Shown: positions 27,129 to 36,582 of the stretch, one piece after another
Numbering within the stretch: the stretch's first letter is position 1
Layout: each line of letters begins with the position of its first letter
Assembly (NCBI RefSeq): GCF_000317615.1
Contig: NC_019780.1
Coordinates: 558,001-622,000 of the forward strand
DNA length: 64,000 nucleotides
Direction: 5' to 3'
Source of the DNA: Dactylococcopsis salina PCC 8305
GTDB lineage: Bacteria > Cyanobacteriota > Cyanobacteriia > Cyanobacteriales > Rubidibacteraceae
Translations under genes and position numbers: made by a program
Notes under the pieces: model-generated
The model's input: the letters and a program-made list of their open reading frames with translations, nothing else
What the model was told of the DNA's origin: nothing
Databases searched by the model: none

Positions 27129-28235
27129 ATGAAACAAGACCCAATTTTAAAATTACAAAAAATCAGTAAGAAATATTCTCGTCAAGGGATTCCTGCTGTG
27201 AAGGAAGTGAGTTTGAGTTTACCTCAAGGACACTTACTCAGTCTCTTGGGACCTTCTGGGTGTGGGAAAACGACTTTGTTACGTCTCATTGCAGGATTTG
27301 AGCAACCCTTACAGGGAGAGATTACCATTGCAGGAACGGTGGTGGCAAATACGGGTTTTTATCTTCCTCCAGAGAAACGGGATGTGGGGATGGTGTTTCA
27401 AGATTATGCGTTGTTTCCTCATCTCAATGTGGGAAAAAATATCGCCTTTGGTTTGAAGCAAAATCGCAGTCTCAGTGGGACGGAAATTAAAAAGCAAGTA
27501 CAAGCGGCTTTAGATTTAGTGGGATTAGATGGGTTGGAGAATCGCTATCCTCACGAGTTATCGGGTGGTCAACAACAACGGGTTGCTTTAGCTAGGGCTT
27601 TAGCCCCTCGTCCGAATTTAGTGCTATTAGATGAACCGTTGAGTAATTTAGATGTACAAGTGCGGCTACGGTTGCGAACTGAGTTACGAGATATTCTGAA
27701 AGCGGCGGGGATTGCGGCGGTGTTTGTGACTCACGACCAAGAGGAAGCGCTTTCAATTTCTGATTCGGTGGCGGTGATGCAACAAGGCTCGATCGAACAA
27801 CATGAGACACCAGAACAGGTTTATCTCAGTCCAGCGTCCCGTTTTGTGGCAGAGTTTGTCACTCAGGGTAATTTTTTACCCGCTTCTCGCAACGGTAAGG
27901 GGTGGGAAACGGAAATCGGAACGTTTGCGTTAGATGCGTCTCAAGTCTCGGATGCGGTGGGGGGAGACAGTGGCGAGTTGATGATTCGTCAGGAGGATAT
28001 GAGTTTAACCCCTGATGAGAGTTCTGAGATTGTGATCCTCGATCGAGAATTTTTAGGACGAGAACACCGTTATCGGTTGCAATTACCTTCGGGAATGCAG
28101 TTAAAGGTTCGCACGCATCAAACGCCTCCTTTAGTCCCAAAAACAGCAGTGAAGCTGACGATCGAGGAAGGAATGTTACAGTTATTTTCCAGTGGTTCTA
28201 CGCTGAACCGTGAACGATTAACAGCGATTCATTAA
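27129..28235 (+). CDS. ABC transporter ATPase, Fe(III)/FutC-type
   Basis: 368 residues from ATG 27129 (upstream in-frame codons to 27048 have no ribosome site and fall outside family length). Walker A GPSGCGKTT at 41-49, Q-loop GMVFQDYALFPHL, signature LSGGQQQRVALARAL, Walker B LVLLDEPLSNLD, H-loop VTHDQEEAL. The C-terminal TOBE-like regulatory region spans about 240-360. The pattern matches FbpC/FutC ATPases of ferric iron importers. No permease or binding-protein gene is adjacent, common for futC. moaE follows after 9 bp. Confidence 0.88.
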   Translation: MKQDPILKLQKISKKYSRQGIPAVKEVSLSLPQGHLLSLLGPSGCGKTTLLRLIAGFEQPLQGEITIAGTVVANTGFYLPPEKRDVGMVFQDYALFPHLNVGKNIAFGLKQNRSLSGTEIKKQVQAALDLVGLDGLENRYPHELSGGQQQRVALARALAPRPNLVLLDEPLSNLDVQVRLRLRTELRDILKAAGIAAVFVTHDQEEALSISDSVAVMQQGSIEQHETPEQVYLSPASRFVAEFVTQGNFLPASRNGKGWETEIGTFALDASQVSDAVGGDSGELMIRQEDMSLTPDESSEIVILDREFLGREHRYRLQLPSGMQLKVRTHQTPPLVPKTAVKLTIEEGMLQLFSSGSTLNRERLTAIH

Positions 28236-28244
28236 TGATTCGGG

Positions 28245-28694
28245 ATGATGGAGAACCAAGATAGTTTTAAGATTGTTTTTGCGCCCTTGATTCTAGAAGA
28301 AGTGTATCAGTTAGCAGATGATGGGGCAAACGGCGCGATCGTGCTGATGAGTGGGACGGTACGGGAACAAACAGCAGGAAAACCAGTGGCTTTTTTAGAA
28401 TATCAGGCTTATGAACCGATGGCGATCAAGCTGTTTCAACAAATCGCCCAAAACCTTCGTCAGCAATGGTCATCGGTGAATCGGGTAGTGATTCATCATC
28501 GCATTGGACGGTTAAAAATTGGCGAAATTAGCGTGTTAGTGGCGGTGGGATGTCCCCATCGTCGAGAAGCGTTTGAGGCTTGTCAGTATGCGATCGATAC
28601 CCTTAAACACAACGCCCCCATCTGGAAGAAAGAAGCGAGTATTAATCCTGACGGCTCGATCGAAGCCAACTGGGTGGATTGTCCTCGCTGTTAA
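28245..28694 (+). CDS. moaE: molybdopterin synthase catalytic subunit
   Basis: 149 residues. Motifs GAIVLMSGTVR, LEYQAYEPMA, HRIGRLKIGEISVLVAVGCP and the catalytic HNAPIWKKE are all present. It transfers sulfur from MoaD to precursor Z to make molybdopterin. Located 9 bp after the ABC ATPase; ATG 28245 or 28248. No moaD nearby. Confidence 0.95.
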   Translation: MMENQDSFKIVFAPLILEEVYQLADDGANGAIVLMSGTVREQTAGKPVAFLEYQAYEPMAIKLFQQIAQNLRQQWSSVNRVVIHHRIGRLKIGEISVLVAVGCPHRREAFEACQYAIDTLKHNAPIWKKEASINPDGSIEANWVDCPRC

Positions 28695-28695
28695 G

Positions 28696-28862
28696 GTGAC
28701 CAGTGATCAGTGACCAGTGACCAGTGACCAGTGACCAGTGACCAGTGATCAGTGACCAGTGATCAGTGACCAGTGACCAGTGACCAGTGACCAGTGACCA
28801 GTGACCAGTGACCAGTGACCAGTGATCAGTGACCAGTGACCAGTGACCAGTGACCAGTGAAC
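28696..28862. repeat. heptanucleotide tandem repeat (GACCAGT/GATCAGT), STRR type
   Basis: About 24 heptamers, the reverse complement of the 11001-11181 tract. 28863-28975 continues with TTTGTTATTCG-type heptamers, then the end of a TAGGGTTTGCTGAAAAAG element (28882-28921, minus) also seen at 53683, and a segment 28927-28980 (TTAAGTTTGAGAACTACTGG..) repeated at 55347-55410. Confidence 0.92.
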
Positions 28863-28974
28863 AAATAACAAATAACGAATAACGGTCTTCACCGACCAAT
28901 GGACTTTTTCAGCAAACCCTACTTACTGATTAAGTTTGAGAACTACTGGTAACTGGTAACTGCTTAACTGGTCA

Positions 28975-29322
28975 CTAATTGGTATTGGGCTGTAATAAGC
29001 TCACTAAATGCCCGTCTGGAGTGCGTATGGCAGCGACTTTCCCAAAGGAAGGCTCACGAATCCGCCCCTCTAAATTTGCTCCCAATGCTTCTAAGGATTT
29101 AACACTTTCTAACACATCTTCCACATGAAAACTCAAAATCGGTGAACTCCCCGCATTTGCGCCTTCTGCGGCATGAAGCGCGATCGTTGTTCCCCCAGCG
29201 TCTAATTCTGCCCAAGCAGGGCTATTTTTTTTCACGGGTAAACCCAAGCCTTCGGAATAAAATTTGACAGAAGCGTTCACGTCGTTAACCATTAACATGA
29301 CGTGCTTAAAGGTTGCACTCAT
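28975..29322 (-). CDS. VOC (glyoxalase/bleomycin-resistance) family protein
   Basis: 115 residues, two beta-alpha-beta-beta-beta modules. HVMLMVNDVNASVKFYSEGL opens the first; ILSFHVEDVLESV opens the second; FRDPDGHLVSL-type end is here RTPDGHLVSLLQ. Metal ligands would be His5-6, the Glu/His in strand 4 (IALHAAE), His (SFHVED) and a C-terminal residue where many enzymes have Glu. Function (glyoxalase, dioxygenase or resistance) cannot be assigned. Stands alone next to the solitary tnpB. Confidence 0.88.
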   Translation of the reverse strand: MSATFKHVMLMVNDVNASVKFYSEGLGLPVKKNSPAWAELDAGGTTIALHAAEGANAGSSPILSFHVEDVLESVKSLEALGANLEGRIREPSFGKVAAIRTPDGHLVSLLQPNTN

Positions 29323-29370
29323 TACTTTTCTCCATTGTTTTCACTATTCACCCTAATCTTGGCAGGATGC

Positions 29371-29400
29371 CCCAACTAATCCTTCGGATTTAGTTGTGGG
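29371..29400. repeat. hairpin upstream of solitary tnpB, probable left-end structure
   Basis: CCCAACTAATCC, loop, GGATTTAGTTGTGGG: imperfect stem ~60 bp before the tnpB start codon. Subterminal hairpins of this size are the recognition structures of IS200/IS605 ends. Confidence 0.5.
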
Positions 29401-29462
29401 AGGAATGCCAAGGGACTTATTTCTATGCTAATATACTCAATTATGGTGAAAATTTCCTAACG

Positions 29463-30635
29463 ATGGAACAGACTCTAACCATTGTAGTAAAGCTAGAAGT
29501 AGAACCTGAGCAGGCAACTCAGCTTGAAGAAACTGCTCAGACTTTTGCTGATGCTTGCTCTTGGATTAATGAGAACATAAACCATCGTTTAACCAATCGC
29601 AATTCAATTCAGGCTGTCTGCTATAACGATGTTAAAGAAAAGTTTGGATTAAAGGCTAACCATATTGTTCGTGCTTGCGCCAGAGTCGCTTCTAACCGAA
29701 AGACTGCCAAACATAAAGGTCGGAAGGTTAAAGGCTTCCAACCTACCTCCTTCGATTGTGACGGTAGGACTTTCTCTTTTCGGGAAAAAGATTGGACAAT
29801 TAGTGTCTCAACTCTTGGTAAGAGATTAAGACTACCGTTAAGAGCCAGCAATTATCATAAGGGTAAATTGACTGGTCGTAAGCCAACTTCAGCTCAAATC
29901 TGTAAACATAAAGATGGTCAATGGTATTGCCATATTCAAGTCACCATTGATTATGCCGAACCCCAAAAAACTGACAAAGTTATCGGTGTTGATTTTGGGA
30001 GACGGGAAATAGCTAGAACATCCACCAATCAAGGATGGGACGGGAAAGAAGTTCAACAAAAAAGAGATAAGTTTTCTAGAGTAAGATCATCTCTTCAGAA
30101 AAAAGCGCGTAAAGGCACAAGATCATCTAGACGTAGATGTCGAGAGGTCTTGAAACGGTTATCAGGACGCGAAAAGAGATATCAAAAGTGGGTTAACCAC
30201 AACATAAGTAAAGCTATCATCAAAGGAGCAAAAGAGACTAACTCCGCAGTGGCAATCGAAGACCTGACTGGGATTCGTGAACGAACGAATGAAAAACCAA
30301 GAAATAAAACAGAAAGAAGAAGGTCTAATTCTTGGGCTTTCTATCAGTTAAGAACGTTTCTAGAGTATAAAGGGATTAAGGAAGGAGTAAAAGTAATTGC
30401 TATTCCTCCTGCCTATACCAGCCAAACTTGCCATTGTTGTAACCACATTGGACTAAGAACCAATAAAAGTTTTAAGTGTTCTAATTCTGATTGCCGTTGG
30501 GAAGGAGATGCAGATGATAATGCTTCTGAAATGATAGCTAAATGGGGGCGATCAATTGTAATGCGTCCTGGAGGCTCGGAGATTCTATCTTGTAGGATTT
30601 CCAGGGCTACTGAAAGCCCCATCCACATTGCCTGA
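29463..30635 (+). CDS. tnpB: solitary TnpB (IS605 OrfB) RNA-guided nuclease homologue, apparently intact
   Basis: 390 residues from ATG 29463. RuvC-I Asp177 in VIGVDFGRREIA; RuvC-II Glu266 in VAIEDLTGI; zinc-finger Cys323/325/326 and Cys339/344 (SQTCHCCN, FKCSNSDC); RuvC-III Asp349/351 in GDADDNASEMI. Bridge-like basic stretch KKARKGTRSSRRRCRE lies between RuvC-I and II. All catalytic positions are conserved, so the nuclease is probably active or only recently orphaned. No TnpA transposase is present. Known TnpBs use an RNA made from their own 3' end. Upstream frame to 29394 is rejected: it runs through the left-end hairpin. Confidence 0.95.
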   Translation: MEQTLTIVVKLEVEPEQATQLEETAQTFADACSWINENINHRLTNRNSIQAVCYNDVKEKFGLKANHIVRACARVASNRKTAKHKGRKVKGFQPTSFDCDGRTFSFREKDWTISVSTLGKRLRLPLRASNYHKGKLTGRKPTSAQICKHKDGQWYCHIQVTIDYAEPQKTDKVIGVDFGRREIARTSTNQGWDGKEVQQKRDKFSRVRSSLQKKARKGTRSSRRRCREVLKRLSGREKRYQKWVNHNISKAIIKGAKETNSAVAIEDLTGIRERTNEKPRNKTERRRSNSWAFYQLRTFLEYKGIKEGVKVIAIPPAYTSQTCHCCNHIGLRTNKSFKCSNSDCRWEGDADDNASEMIAKWGRSIVMRPGGSEILSCRISRATESPIHIA

Positions 30636-30678
30636 GCAATTGGGTGGGGAAGTTTACATCGTAAACAATTTACTCAGG
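30560..30678 (+). ncRNA. putative TnpB omegaRNA (reRNA) scaffold end
   Basis: The 3' end of tnpB and following bases fold well: GGGCT/AGCCC around 30605-30618, then CCTGAG (30631-30636) with CTCAGG (30673-30678) enclosing GTTTAC-ATC-GTAAAC (30652-30666). In known systems the scaffold spans the 3' ORF end to the element's right end, and the guide follows it; the guide here would start at about 30679. Boundaries are inferred. Confidence 0.45.
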
Positions 30679-31056
30679 ACTTACGCAGTTGAATGAATTT
30701 TGCCCCCTACCCTCCAACTTTGGGGGGAATGAACTCATAAAGTCCCCCAGACTTGGGGGATTTAGGGGGCAAGTGCGTAATATTAGGTTCGGGTAATTGC
30801 TTATAATTGGTGTTGAGTTTCGCGTACAGACGTTCCATGGCGTGGAGACGTTCCATGGAACGTCTCTACCCCCACCTACATGGTTGTCCTTTGTCTTTCG
30901 TCCTTCGTCCTTCGTCCTTTGTTTTCCAATGACCAATGACCAATGACTAATGACTGATGTACAGACGTTCCATGTGATGTACAGACGTTCCATGGAACGT
31001 CTCTACAATGATGACTAATAGATGTTGGGTTTCGTAAACTCCACCCAACCTACTTT
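30676..31056. repeat. repeat-filled gap: MITE-like unit, palindromes, heptamers
   Basis: 30681-30785 is bounded by TTACGCA..CCCCCTA and TAGGGGGCAAGTGCGTAA (imperfect inverted repeats) and contains the C/G palindrome. 30793-30825 repeats 25487-25512. The 28-bp palindrome occurs at 30844-30869 and 30979-31006, with half copies at 30823-30840 and 30959-30974. Heptamers TCGTCCT and CAATGAC lie at 30895-30953. A GTTGGGT palindrome at 31022-31050 ends the gap. No gene. Confidence 0.8.
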
Positions 31057-31464
31057 TTATTGATTAATTTTTCGTGCGTCTTGAATCCAATTTTGCACGA
31101 TCGACACGGATGGACAATAATCTCTGCGCTTGAAAAGAGCGATTTGTAGGCGTAAAACTTGTTGATGGAGTTTTTGGGGGTGCATTTGCTTTAATTGCTC
31201 GATCGAGCCGATACCAGCATGAAGCAATAACCCACAGTATTCACACCCCACACTCGGAAGACGAGCTAAATCTGCCATAATCACCCATTTACTGATCTGT
31301 TGCGGTTTTTGTTGCAGATAACGGGCAATTTCTTCTTTTCCCTGCTGAGTTTGGGCTTTTAGAAGTAAGTCTTGAGTGGTTGTAATCCCTAAATCTTGAA
31401 AGCGCGATCGAGTGGTTTCATCGAGACGAGGTAAATGTTCCAGCGACCAGTTTTTCCCTTTCAT
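31057..31464 (-). CDS. DUF4332 domain protein downstream of rpsJ
   Basis: 135 residues from ATG 31464 (GGGGGG 16 nt upstream; the extra codons to 31500 are a C/G-repeat scrap). Helix-hairpin-helix type: LPRLDETTRSRFQDLGITTTQDL and ARLPSVGCEYCGLLLHAGI, the DUF4332 pattern of tandem HhH motifs, which suggests nucleic-acid or protein docking. It lies 36 bp behind rpsJ on the same strand and could be read through from the str operon. Function unknown. Confidence 0.78.
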   Translation of the reverse strand: MKGKNWSLEHLPRLDETTRSRFQDLGITTTQDLLLKAQTQQGKEEIARYLQQKPQQISKWVIMADLARLPSVGCEYCGLLLHAGIGSIEQLKQMHPQKLHQQVLRLQIALFKRRDYCPSVSIVQNWIQDARKINQ

Positions 31465-31500
31465 CGTCAAATTTCCCCCCAACAGGGGGAATCGCATCAA

Positions 31501-31818
31501 TTAGAGTTTTACTTCAATATCCACACCTGCGGGTAAATCAAGTTTCATCAAAGCATCGATTGTTTTGGAAGAAGGCTGATAAATATCAATAATCCGTCTG
31601 TGGGTGCGAGTTTCAAAGTGTTCTCTGGAATCTTTATTCACGTGAGGAGAGCGTAACACACAGTAAATTTTGCGCTTAGTGGGTAAGGGAATCGGTCCCA
31701 CTGCATTGGCATCAGTACGCTGTGCCGTTTCGACAATTTTGTCGCAAGAGGTATCTAATAATCGACGATCAAAGCCTTTGAGACGGATGCGAATTTTTTG
31801 TTGTTGGAGAGTTGCCAT
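31501..31818 (-). CDS. rpsJ: 30S ribosomal protein S10
   Basis: 105 residues, ending the str operon. [40 protein letters not shown] and the conserved loop [14 protein letters not shown] are diagnostic. S10 binds the 30S head and is also the transcription antitermination factor NusE. Placement after tuf is the cyanobacterial/plastid arrangement. 101 bp separate it from tuf. Confidence 0.99.
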   Translation of the reverse strand: MATLQQQKIRIRLKGFDRRLLDTSCDKIVETAQRTDANAVGPIPLPTKRKIYCVLRSPHVNKDSREHFETRTHRRIIDIYQPSSKTIDALMKLDLPAGVDIEVKL

Positions 31819-31919
31819 AAGTTTTTAAGAGAATCTAATTCAGTTGTCAAGGTTCAGAGCGAAGAAAAGAGCAACAGGGAAAACGCCGCTGCTGCTCTGA
31901 AGGGATTTCTAGAAGTGAG

Positions 31920-33149
31920 CTATTTCACAATTTTGGAAACCACGCCAGCACCGATCGTGCGACCCCCTTCACGAATCGCAAAGCGCATTCCTTGCTCAAT
32001 GGCAACGGGGTTAATCAATTCCACCGTCATTTTTACACGGTCTCCTGGCATCACCATCTCGGCGGCGCTACCGTCATCGGCGGTAAAAGCGTTAATCGTA
32101 CCCGTTACATCAGTGGTTCGCACAAAAAACTGAGGACGATAGTTAGGGAAGAAAGGAGTGTGACGACCGCCTTCCTCTTTTTTCAGGACATACACTTCAG
32201 CCTCAAACTGAGTATGAGGAGTAATCGAGCCTGGTTTCGCCAAGACCATACCGCGCTCAATATCATCTTTCTGGACACCCCGAAGAAGAATCCCGACATT
32301 ATCACCAGCCATTCCTTCATCCAGAGTTTTCTGGAACATTTCCACACCGGTTACTGTGCTTTTACGAGTGTCGCCGATACCGACAATTTCCACTTCTTCG
32401 CCGACTTTGACCTTACCGCGCTCAATTCGACCTGTGGCAACAGTTCCCCGACCCGTAATGGAGAATACGTCCTCAATTGCCATCAAGAAAGGCTTATCAA
32501 CATCTCGTTCAGGAGTGGGAATATAATCATCCACTGCATCCATCAGTTCGTAGATTTTATCAACCCACTCGTTATCACCTTGAGCGATATCGGGTTTTTG
32601 GGTAAGCGCCTCTACTGCCATCAATGCTGAACCCGAAATAATCGGAATATCATCCCCAGGGAAATCGTATTCACTGAGCAATTCCCGAACTTCTAGTTCT
32701 ACTAACTCTAAAAGCTCTTCGTCATCCACTTGATCCACTTTGTTGAGAAAAACAACTAAGTTAGAGATTCCCACCTGACGAGCAAGCAAAATATGCTCAC
32801 GAGTTTGAGGCATCGGACCATCGGCAGCGGAGCAAACGAGAATTGCTCCATCCATCTGCGCTGCCCCCGTGATCATGTTTTTCACATAGTCTGCGTGTCC
32901 AGGACAATCTACGTGGGCATAGTGACGCTTGTTGGTTTCATATTCCACGTGAGCGGTATTGATGGTGATTCCCCGTGCTTTTTCTTCGGGAGCGGCATCA
33001 ATGTCTTCATAGTTCCGTGCTTTTGCCCGACCCGAATGGGATAAGGTGAGGGTCAAAGCGGCAGTTAATGTGGTTTTACCGTGGTCAACGTGACCCACTG
33101 TGCCAATGTTAGCGTGATCTTTTGTCCGTTCAAATTTTTCGCGTGCCAT
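31920..33149 (-). CDS. tuf: translation elongation factor Tu
   Basis: 409 residues. G1 GHVDHGKTT (residues 19-27), G2 [14 protein letters not shown]3 [10 protein letters not shown]4 NKVDQVDD and G5 SGSAL are intact. It delivers aminoacyl-tRNA to the ribosome. The ~10-residue insert [20 protein letters not shown] region after G5 matches cyanobacterial EF-Tu. Third gene from the 5' end of the operon after fusA (27-bp gap). Confidence 0.99.
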   Translation of the reverse strand: MAREKFERTKDHANIGTVGHVDHGKTTLTAALTLTLSHSGRAKARNYEDIDAAPEEKARGITINTAHVEYETNKRHYAHVDCPGHADYVKNMITGAAQMDGAILVCSAADGPMPQTREHILLARQVGISNLVVFLNKVDQVDDEELLELVELEVRELLSEYDFPGDDIPIISGSALMAVEALTQKPDIAQGDNEWVDKIYELMDAVDDYIPTPERDVDKPFLMAIEDVFSITGRGTVATGRIERGKVKVGEEVEIVGIGDTRKSTVTGVEMFQKTLDEGMAGDNVGILLRGVQKDDIERGMVLAKPGSITPHTQFEAEVYVLKKEEGGRHTPFFPNYRPQFFVRTTDVTGTINAFTADDGSAAEMVMPGDRVKMTVELINPVAIEQGMRFAIREGGRTIGAGVVSKIVK

Positions 33150-33176
33150 GAGTCTATTTTTCCTTAAATATCCTAA

Positions 33177-35252
33177 CTATGCGTTCCCTTGATTTTTAGC
33201 AATGACGGCTTCGGCAACATGGTTCGGAACTTCAGCGTAGTGGCTGAACTCCATTGTAAAGATGCCTCGACCTTGTGTTTTGGAGCGGATGTCGGTGGCA
33301 TATCCAAACATCTCCGCGAGAGGAACTTCTGCCGAAATTTTGGCGAGTCCATCATCGGTATTCATATTACCGATTTGACCGCGACGAGAGTTGAGATCGC
33401 CCATGACATCACCCAAGAAGTCTTCGGGGACTTCTACTTCCACTTTCATCATTGGCTCTAACAGTGCGGGGCTGGCTTTTTTCGCTGCTTCCCGAATTCC
33501 CATTGATCCAGCAATTTTGAAAGCCATTTCCGAAGAGTCCACATCGTGGTAAGACCCATCTACTAATCTGACTTTCACATCGATCAAGGGATAACCTGCT
33601 AATATACCAGATTCACAGGTTTCTTTGATCCCTTCTTCTACGGAAGGAATATATTCTTTGGGAATCACCCCACCGACGATTTTAGAGGTAAATTCAAAGC
33701 CTGTACCTGGTTCTCCTGGTTCTACCTCTAAAACCACGTGACCGTATTGTCCTTTACCGCCACTTTGACGAATAAATTTCCCTTCTGCGTTTCCAGGTTG
33801 GCGAATGGTCTCACGGTAAGCAACTTGAGGCTGACCAATGTTCGCTTCTACTTTGTATTCTCGCAGCATCCGATCGACGAGAATTTCTAAGTGAAGCTCT
33901 CCCATACCTGCGATCACGGTTTGATTTGTTTCTGCATCAGTGGTGACGCGGAAGGTGGGGTCTTCATCGGCGAGTGCTTGCAGGGCTTTGGAGAGTTTCT
34001 CCATGTCTGCTTTAGTTTTTGGCTCAACCGCTACGGAAATTACGGGTTCAGGGATAAAGATAGACTCTAATATAATCGGGTTGTTTTCATCACACAGGGT
34101 ATCCCCAGTGGTGGTGTTTTTCAAGCCCACGATCGCGCCTAATTCTCCAGCCCGCAGTTCATCCACTTCGATCCGATCGTTGGATTTCATCACAATCAAA
34201 CGGGAGAGCCGTTCTTTCTTATCTTTGGTGGCGTTATAGATATAGCTACCTTTTGCCAGAACCCCTGAATAAATGCGAACAAAGGTTAACCGTCCATAGG
34301 GGTCCGCTGCCACCTTAAACGCTAAAGCTGCCAGTGGCTCATCATCACTAGAAGGACGAGTGGCTTCTGTGCCATCAGGAAGTACCCCTTCAATGGGAGG
34401 AACTTCGGTGGGAGCGGGGAGATAATCCACCACTGCGTTTAATAACAGTTGCACGCCTTTGTTTTTGAACGCTGAACCGCATAACATGGGAACAATTTCC
34501 CGATTCAATGTTCCTCGACGTAATCCAGCGCGGATTTCTTCTTCGCTGAGGGTTTCTTCGGCGAGATATTTCTCTAACAGTTCTTCATCGGTTTCTGCAA
34601 CTGCTTCTACGAGCTTGGCACGATATTCTTGTGCTAACTCCATCATGTCTTCGGGAATCTCGGTGACTTCAATGTCTGTTCCCAAGTCATTGTTGTAGAT
34701 GTATGCTTTCATCCCCACTAGGTCAACGAGTCCTAAAAACTCACTTTCCGCACCGATCGGAAGCTGAATGGGAACAGCGTTACAACGGAGGCGATCGCAC
34801 AGTTGGTCATAAACTTTATAGAAGTTCGCCCCGGTGCGATCCATTTTGTTCACAAAGACAATTCTGGGAACCGTGTAACGTTCTGCTTGTCGCCACACGG
34901 TTTCGGTTTGAGGTTGTACCCCACCCACTGAACACAGAACTGTAATCACGCCATCTAACACCCGCATGGAACGTTCGACTTCGATCGTAAAATCCACGTG
35001 ACCTGGGGTATCAATGATGTTGATTTTGTTATCAAGCCAACTGGTACTAATTGCGGCGGCGGTAATGGTGATCCCTCTTTCTCTTTCTTGAGACATCCAA
35101 TCCATTACGGCGTTACCGTCGTGAACTTCCCCCAGCTTATGAGCCACCCCTGAATAATATAAGATGCGTTCGGTGGTTGTTGTCTTTCCCGCATCAATGT
35201 GGGCTGCGATTCCAATATTGCGGACTCGTTCTAGGGGGATAGTACGTGCCAT
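33177..35252 (-). CDS. fusA: translation elongation factor G
   Basis: 691 residues. G1 [16 protein letters not shown]2 [15 protein letters not shown]3 [10 protein letters not shown]4 NKMDRTGA. Domain IV contains [19 protein letters not shown] and the C-terminal part ends [16 protein letters not shown]. Catalyses ribosomal translocation and recycling. Lies between rpsG (117 bp upstream) and tuf. Confidence 0.99.
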   Translation of the reverse strand: MARTIPLERVRNIGIAAHIDAGKTTTTERILYYSGVAHKLGEVHDGNAVMDWMSQERERGITITAAAISTSWLDNKINIIDTPGHVDFTIEVERSMRVLDGVITVLCSVGGVQPQTETVWRQAERYTVPRIVFVNKMDRTGANFYKVYDQLCDRLRCNAVPIQLPIGAESEFLGLVDLVGMKAYIYNNDLGTDIEVTEIPEDMMELAQEYRAKLVEAVAETDEELLEKYLAEETLSEEEIRAGLRRGTLNREIVPMLCGSAFKNKGVQLLLNAVVDYLPAPTEVPPIEGVLPDGTEATRPSSDDEPLAALAFKVAADPYGRLTFVRIYSGVLAKGSYIYNATKDKKERLSRLIVMKSNDRIEVDELRAGELGAIVGLKNTTTGDTLCDENNPIILESIFIPEPVISVAVEPKTKADMEKLSKALQALADEDPTFRVTTDAETNQTVIAGMGELHLEILVDRMLREYKVEANIGQPQVAYRETIRQPGNAEGKFIRQSGGKGQYGHVVLEVEPGEPGTGFEFTSKIVGGVIPKEYIPSVEEGIKETCESGILAGYPLIDVKVRLVDGSYHDVDSSEMAFKIAGSMGIREAAKKASPALLEPMMKVEVEVPEDFLGDVMGDLNSRRGQIGNMNTDDGLAKISAEVPLAEMFGYATDIRSKTQGRGIFTMEFSHYAEVPNHVAEAVIAKNQGNA

Positions 35253-35369
35253 AGCGACCTCCTTATTTGAGCAGTGCTGGTTTTTCTATACATTTTTGTC
35301 TGTTTACAATTTTATAACTTTTTTTACATTTCCACCGCAGATCGGGGAATTACTGCTCAGTTTTCCCAC

Positions 35370-35840
35370 TTAATAGCGATAGTGTGCAAATGCTTTGTTT
35401 GCTTCTGCCATTTTGTGGGTTTCTTCGCGCTTGCGGATGGTGCTACCCGTTTCGTTCGCTGCGTCCATGATTTCGTTGGCAAATCGCATCGCCATAGTTT
35501 TTCCTGATCGATTGCGACTATACTGCGATAACCAACGCAAGGCGAGACTGGTTCCTCTTTCGGGACGGACTTCCATCGGGACTTGATAGGTTGCTCCCCC
35601 CACCCGTCTGGCTTTTACCTGGACTAAAGGGGTAACATTACGCACCGCTTGTTCAAAGGTATCTAGGGGATCGCCATTGGTTTTTTCTTCTACGATTTTG
35701 AAGGCATCGTAGAGGATTCTGGAAGCCACTGATTTTTTCCCGTCCATCATCAACCGTCGAATCATCATGCTTACCAAACGGCTATTATACACAGGATCGG
35801 GAGGAACTGGGGGTTTTTTGACATTACTCCGACGAGACAT
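35370..35840 (-). CDS. rpsG: 30S ribosomal protein S7
   Basis: 156 residues, usual length. Starts [20 protein letters not shown], with [20 protein letters not shown] and [18 protein letters not shown]. Primary 16S-binding protein of the 30S head. 25 bp after rpsL. Confidence 0.99.
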   Translation of the reverse strand: MSRRSNVKKPPVPPDPVYNSRLVSMMIRRLMMDGKKSVASRILYDAFKIVEEKTNGDPLDTFEQAVRNVTPLVQVKARRVGGATYQVPMEVRPERGTSLALRWLSQYSRNRSGKTMAMRFANEIMDAANETGSTIRKREETHKMAEANKAFAHYRY

Positions 35841-35865
35841 AGTTCAGTAATTTTCCTAATTTCGC

Positions 35866-36240
35866 TTATTCTTTGGGACGTTTTGTGCCGTATTTCGATC
35901 GACCTTGACGGCGATCTTTCACGCCAGTGGTGTCGAGAGTACCACGAACAATGTGATAGCGCACCCCTGGTAAATCTTTTACCCGTCCTCCTCTAATGAG
36001 AACGACTGAGTGTTCTTGCAAGTTATGACCAATTCCAGGAATGTAGGCGGTCACTTCATATCCTGAAGTTAGACGCACCCTCGCCACTTTTCTTAGTGCC
36101 GAGTTGGGTTTTTTAGGCGTTGCGGTATAAACCCGCGTGCAAACTCCGCGCCGTTGGGGACATTCTTTTAAGGCGGGTGATTTTGTCTTTTGAGTTAACT
36201 TCGATCGTTCGTTTCGGATCAGTTGCTGGATTGTGGGCAT
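35866..36240 (-). CDS. rpsL: 30S ribosomal protein S12
   Basis: 124 residues, first gene of the str operon. [33 protein letters not shown] and [17 protein letters not shown] are diagnostic; the streptomycin region KKPNSALRK is wild-type. The C-terminal end [20 protein letters not shown] is standard. A TTGACT at about 36300 upstream (minus strand) could be part of the operon promoter, but the -10 spacing is unclear. Confidence 0.99.
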   Translation of the reverse strand: MPTIQQLIRNERSKLTQKTKSPALKECPQRRGVCTRVYTATPKKPNSALRKVARVRLTSGYEVTAYIPGIGHNLQEHSVVLIRGGRVKDLPGVRYHIVRGTLDTTGVKDRRQGRSKYGTKRPKE

Positions 36241-36370
36241 GAGGCAAGCCTTTTACAATTCCTAATTTAATGCTATATTTCCTGTCGCCTAAGTTTTTAA
36301 GTCAACAGCACCCCATTGTATCCCTTTTTTTTCGGGTTTGTCAAGATGAATTCTGAGGTAAGTTGCCTTA

Positions 36371-36480
36371 GGCAAAAGGCAAGAGGCAAGAGGCAAGAGG
36401 TAAGAGGTAAGAGGTAAGAGGTAAGAGGTAAGAGGTAAAAGGCAAGAGGTAAGAGGTAAGAGGTAAGAGGTAAGAGGCAG
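36371..36480. repeat. heptanucleotide tandem repeat (GAGGTAA/GAGGCAA), STRR type
   Basis: About 15 heptamers upstream of the str operon. The related GGCAAAA/GGCAAGA heptamers recur at 53722-53750 inside the MITE-like unit. The rest of the 36241-36582 gap is the str leader and AT-rich sequence. Confidence 0.9.
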
Positions 36481-36582
36481 GGTGCGTGACGATTGAACAA
36501 TCAATTAACTTCCATTTTTACTCAGATCTGAATCGCCTCAAATCCTTATTTGGTAAAAATTTTAGCTTCCCAACAGCAAACT

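Noticed and set aside
28642-28899. 85-codon ORF repeating TGHWSLV
   Set aside because: Heptamer repeat artefact antisense to the moaE end.
31822-31850. TTGACA-17 nt-TAAAAA promoter just before rpsJ (minus strand)
   Set aside because: The -10 would lie 3-4 bp from the start codon, putting the transcription start inside the gene; likely chance.
31992-32630. 212-codon plus-strand ORF opposite tuf
   Set aside because: Antisense of a highly conserved gene with strong codon bias; no independent support.
36289-36504. Leu/Pro/Ser-rich ORFs upstream of rpsL
   Set aside because: Translations of the GAGGTAA heptamer tract.
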